Positions 5,153 to 5,991 of a DNA stretch of 5,991 nt are shown here, piece after piece; the first letter of the stretch is position 1; each line of letters starts with the position of its first letter. This DNA is from Desulfonatronum sp. (lineage in GTDB: Bacteria > Desulfobacterota > Desulfovibrionia > Desulfovibrionales > Desulfonatronaceae). The stretch covers positions 1 to 5,991 of the forward strand of contig SKYX01000325.1 in NCBI GenBank assembly GCA_007127655.1. Direction: 5' to 3'. Made by a program: the position numbers and the translations under genes. The notes under the pieces were generated by a model. The model was not told the origin of the DNA. It saw only the letters and a list, made by a program, of their open reading frames with translations, and did not search any database.

Positions 5153-5451
5153 GAATCGGTATCGAAATCGAAATCGTGATCGAAAGACATATCAAAAAAA
5201 TGGCGTAAGGCAACTCCCGGAAAATAGAATTACAAACTGAGGGTACGGCGACCGTCCAATTTTTCCCATATTGCCCAGGACTAAAAAGCTGTCACCCCTC
5301 CGGGGTTCAGAAACACGGTGTGCGTCGTCCAGGCAGACTTCCCACTTCCCACCCCAAAAACTGTTACGATATTTTCAGGGAGTTGCCTAATCGCGTGGTG
5401 CACAGGATTTTCCGATTTCAATTTCGATTTCGATCACGATTTCGATTTGGT
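5153..5451. repeat. Imperfect inverted repeat with (GATTTC)n-type arms
   Basis: The left arm at 5165-5185 and the right arm at 5428-5448 are exact reverse complements over 21 nt. Both lie in hexamer-like runs (ATCGAA / TTCGAT units) at about 5153-5185 and 5413-5448. A second inverted pair lies inside: 5206-5225 and 5371-5390 agree at 18 of 20 positions (core GGCAACTCCC). The inner spacers differ, 20 and 37 nt, so this is not one simple palindrome. The 145-bp centre contains the small palindrome at 5294-5306. No gene is seen between 5098 and 5470. The layout suits a non-autonomous dispersed repeat or the remnant of one. Confidence 0.75.
5283..5306 (-). terminator. Weak hairpin with T5 tract downstream of the DUF362 gene
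   Basis: On the minus strand ACCCC-GGA-GGGGT is followed by GACAGC and TTTTT. The stem is short (5 bp) and the T tract is 6 nt away, so termination would be inefficient. It lies in the centre of the larger inverted repeat and may instead be part of that repeat. No better terminator for the DUF362 gene is visible in the gap. Confidence 0.25.
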
Positions 5452-5470
5452 GATGGGCCAATCTGCCACG

Positions 5471-5991
5471 TCAAATCTCCCGCACGACATAGCTTCGCGT
5501 TCCGATGCCCAGGCTCTCGGCGTATGCCAAGCCGTAACCCTCCGGAACATGGGGGTGCATAGCCCGGAACTTGTCGTCCCCGGGCCGGATGTCCGGCGGA
5601 AGGTGGCTGGGGTGCAGGGGGGGGGCCGCGTTGACCATGTCCAGGCAGGCCTGGTCCAGGGCCACCGGGTCACGGGAAACCAGAACCCCGATGTCCGGAC
5701 ACACGGGCTTGTCGCTGTATCCGGCGCAGTCGCATTGGGGCGTGACCTGGGTCACGAAGCTGACGTGAACGCAGGCCGGAGAGGGACGCTGCGGCTTCTC
5801 CATGGCCCGGAGCACCGCCGCGGCATACTCCATCATCCGTTCCACGAACGCCGTCACGTCGGTTTTCCAATCCACGGCCAGGCATTTTTCCCGGCAGACA
5901 TGCAGACAGGCCCCGCAGCCGACGCACAGTTCCGGATTCAGTTCGACCTTGCCTTCATGCCCTTTTGGCCCTTCAGGACGAACGCGCAGCG
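5471..5991 (-). CDS. DUF362 domain / 4Fe-4S protein, C-terminal part
   Basis: The frame is open from the right edge to the TGA at 5471-5473, giving 172 residues of C terminus; the N-terminal part lies outside. CVGCGACLHVC at residues 22-32 of the visible part is a 4Fe-4S binding motif, though the Pro usual after the fourth Cys is Arg (VCREKC). Then come FVERMMEYA, TPQCDCAGYSDKPVCPDIGVL and SRDPVALDQACLDMVN, which are hallmarks of the DUF362 ferredoxin-like family. The end, AESLGIGTRSYVVREI, is also typical. Members are common in anaerobes, and their reaction is not established; an electron-transfer or metal-linked role is inferred from the cluster. It is probably not part of the fmdB operon, since a repeat-bearing gap of about 370 bp and a new promoter separate them. 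Confidence 0.92.
   Translation of the reverse strand, partial: LRVRPEGPKGHEGKVELNPELCVGCGACLHVCREKCLAVDWKTDVTAFVERMMEYAAAVLRAMEKPQRPSPACVHVSFVTQVTPQCDCAGYSDKPVCPDIGVLVSRDPVALDQACLDMVNAAPPLHPSHLPPDIRPGDDKFRAMHPHVPEGYGLAYAESLGIGTRSYVVREI

Noticed and set aside
5150..5455. CRISPR array suspected from repeated short motifs
   Set aside because: The units are contiguous hexamers and inverted arms, with no regular spacers of 30-40 nt and no cas genes.
5320..5562. Plus-strand frame with an FRFQFRFRSRFRF repeat
   Set aside because: The repeat comes from the (GATTTC)n-like DNA tract. The frame crosses the inverted repeat and the antisense of the DUF362 gene.

Overview
The window comes from a bacterial chromosome of moderately high GC. 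The gene set and protein styles fit a Desulfovibrionales-type sulfate reducer: FmdB zinc ribbon, short basic protein, purB-pyrE, lineage-type lipoprotein and coiled-coil membrane protein, and a DUF362 ferredoxin-like protein. The taxonomic call is inference. Every gene I can support is on the minus strand, so the window reads from right to left.

Right edge, 5471-5991: the C-terminal part of a DUF362/4Fe-4S protein. From 5098 to 5470 there is a gene-free stretch holding an imperfect inverted repeat with (GATTTC)n-like arms. Next comes a strong sigma70-type promoter (5069-5097) that starts the main operon. The operon encodes a 35-residue basic protein (4875-4982), FmdB zinc ribbon (4512-4829), purB (3163-4455), pyrE (2363-2923), a lipoprotein overlapping the pyrE end (1774-2379) and a membrane-anchored coiled-coil protein (1013-1714). 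A strong intrinsic terminator lies between fmdB and purB, only 17 nt before the purB start. It suggests partial termination or read-through control of the nucleotide genes. A second promoter (979-1007) drives tRNA-Lys(UUU) and tRNA-Glu(CUC), which end at a perfect 15-bp terminator (762-799).

Left part, 1-761: a decayed C-terminal piece of a concentrative nucleoside transporter (310-651), followed by a second copy of the purB-pyrE junction (1-308). This copy is about 93% identical, without gaps, to 2863-3170. It includes the pyrE ribosome binding site, the GTG start and 20 codons, and runs off the left edge. A second pyrE, complete or broken, may therefore lie just outside.

The noncoding core of this duplicated segment (71-304 and 2933-3166) looks like a small MITE-like element. 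Its ends are imperfect inverted repeats. Inside are two hairpins that show the same AGGAC pentaloop when read as minus-strand RNA, one of them followed by a U7 tract. In the intact locus it fills almost exactly the space between the purB stop codon and the pyrE ribosome binding site. It could therefore supply a terminator or attenuator, or a protein-binding RNA element, in the pyrE leader. This is the most interesting structure I found. I saw no CRISPR array, transposase gene or defence system.
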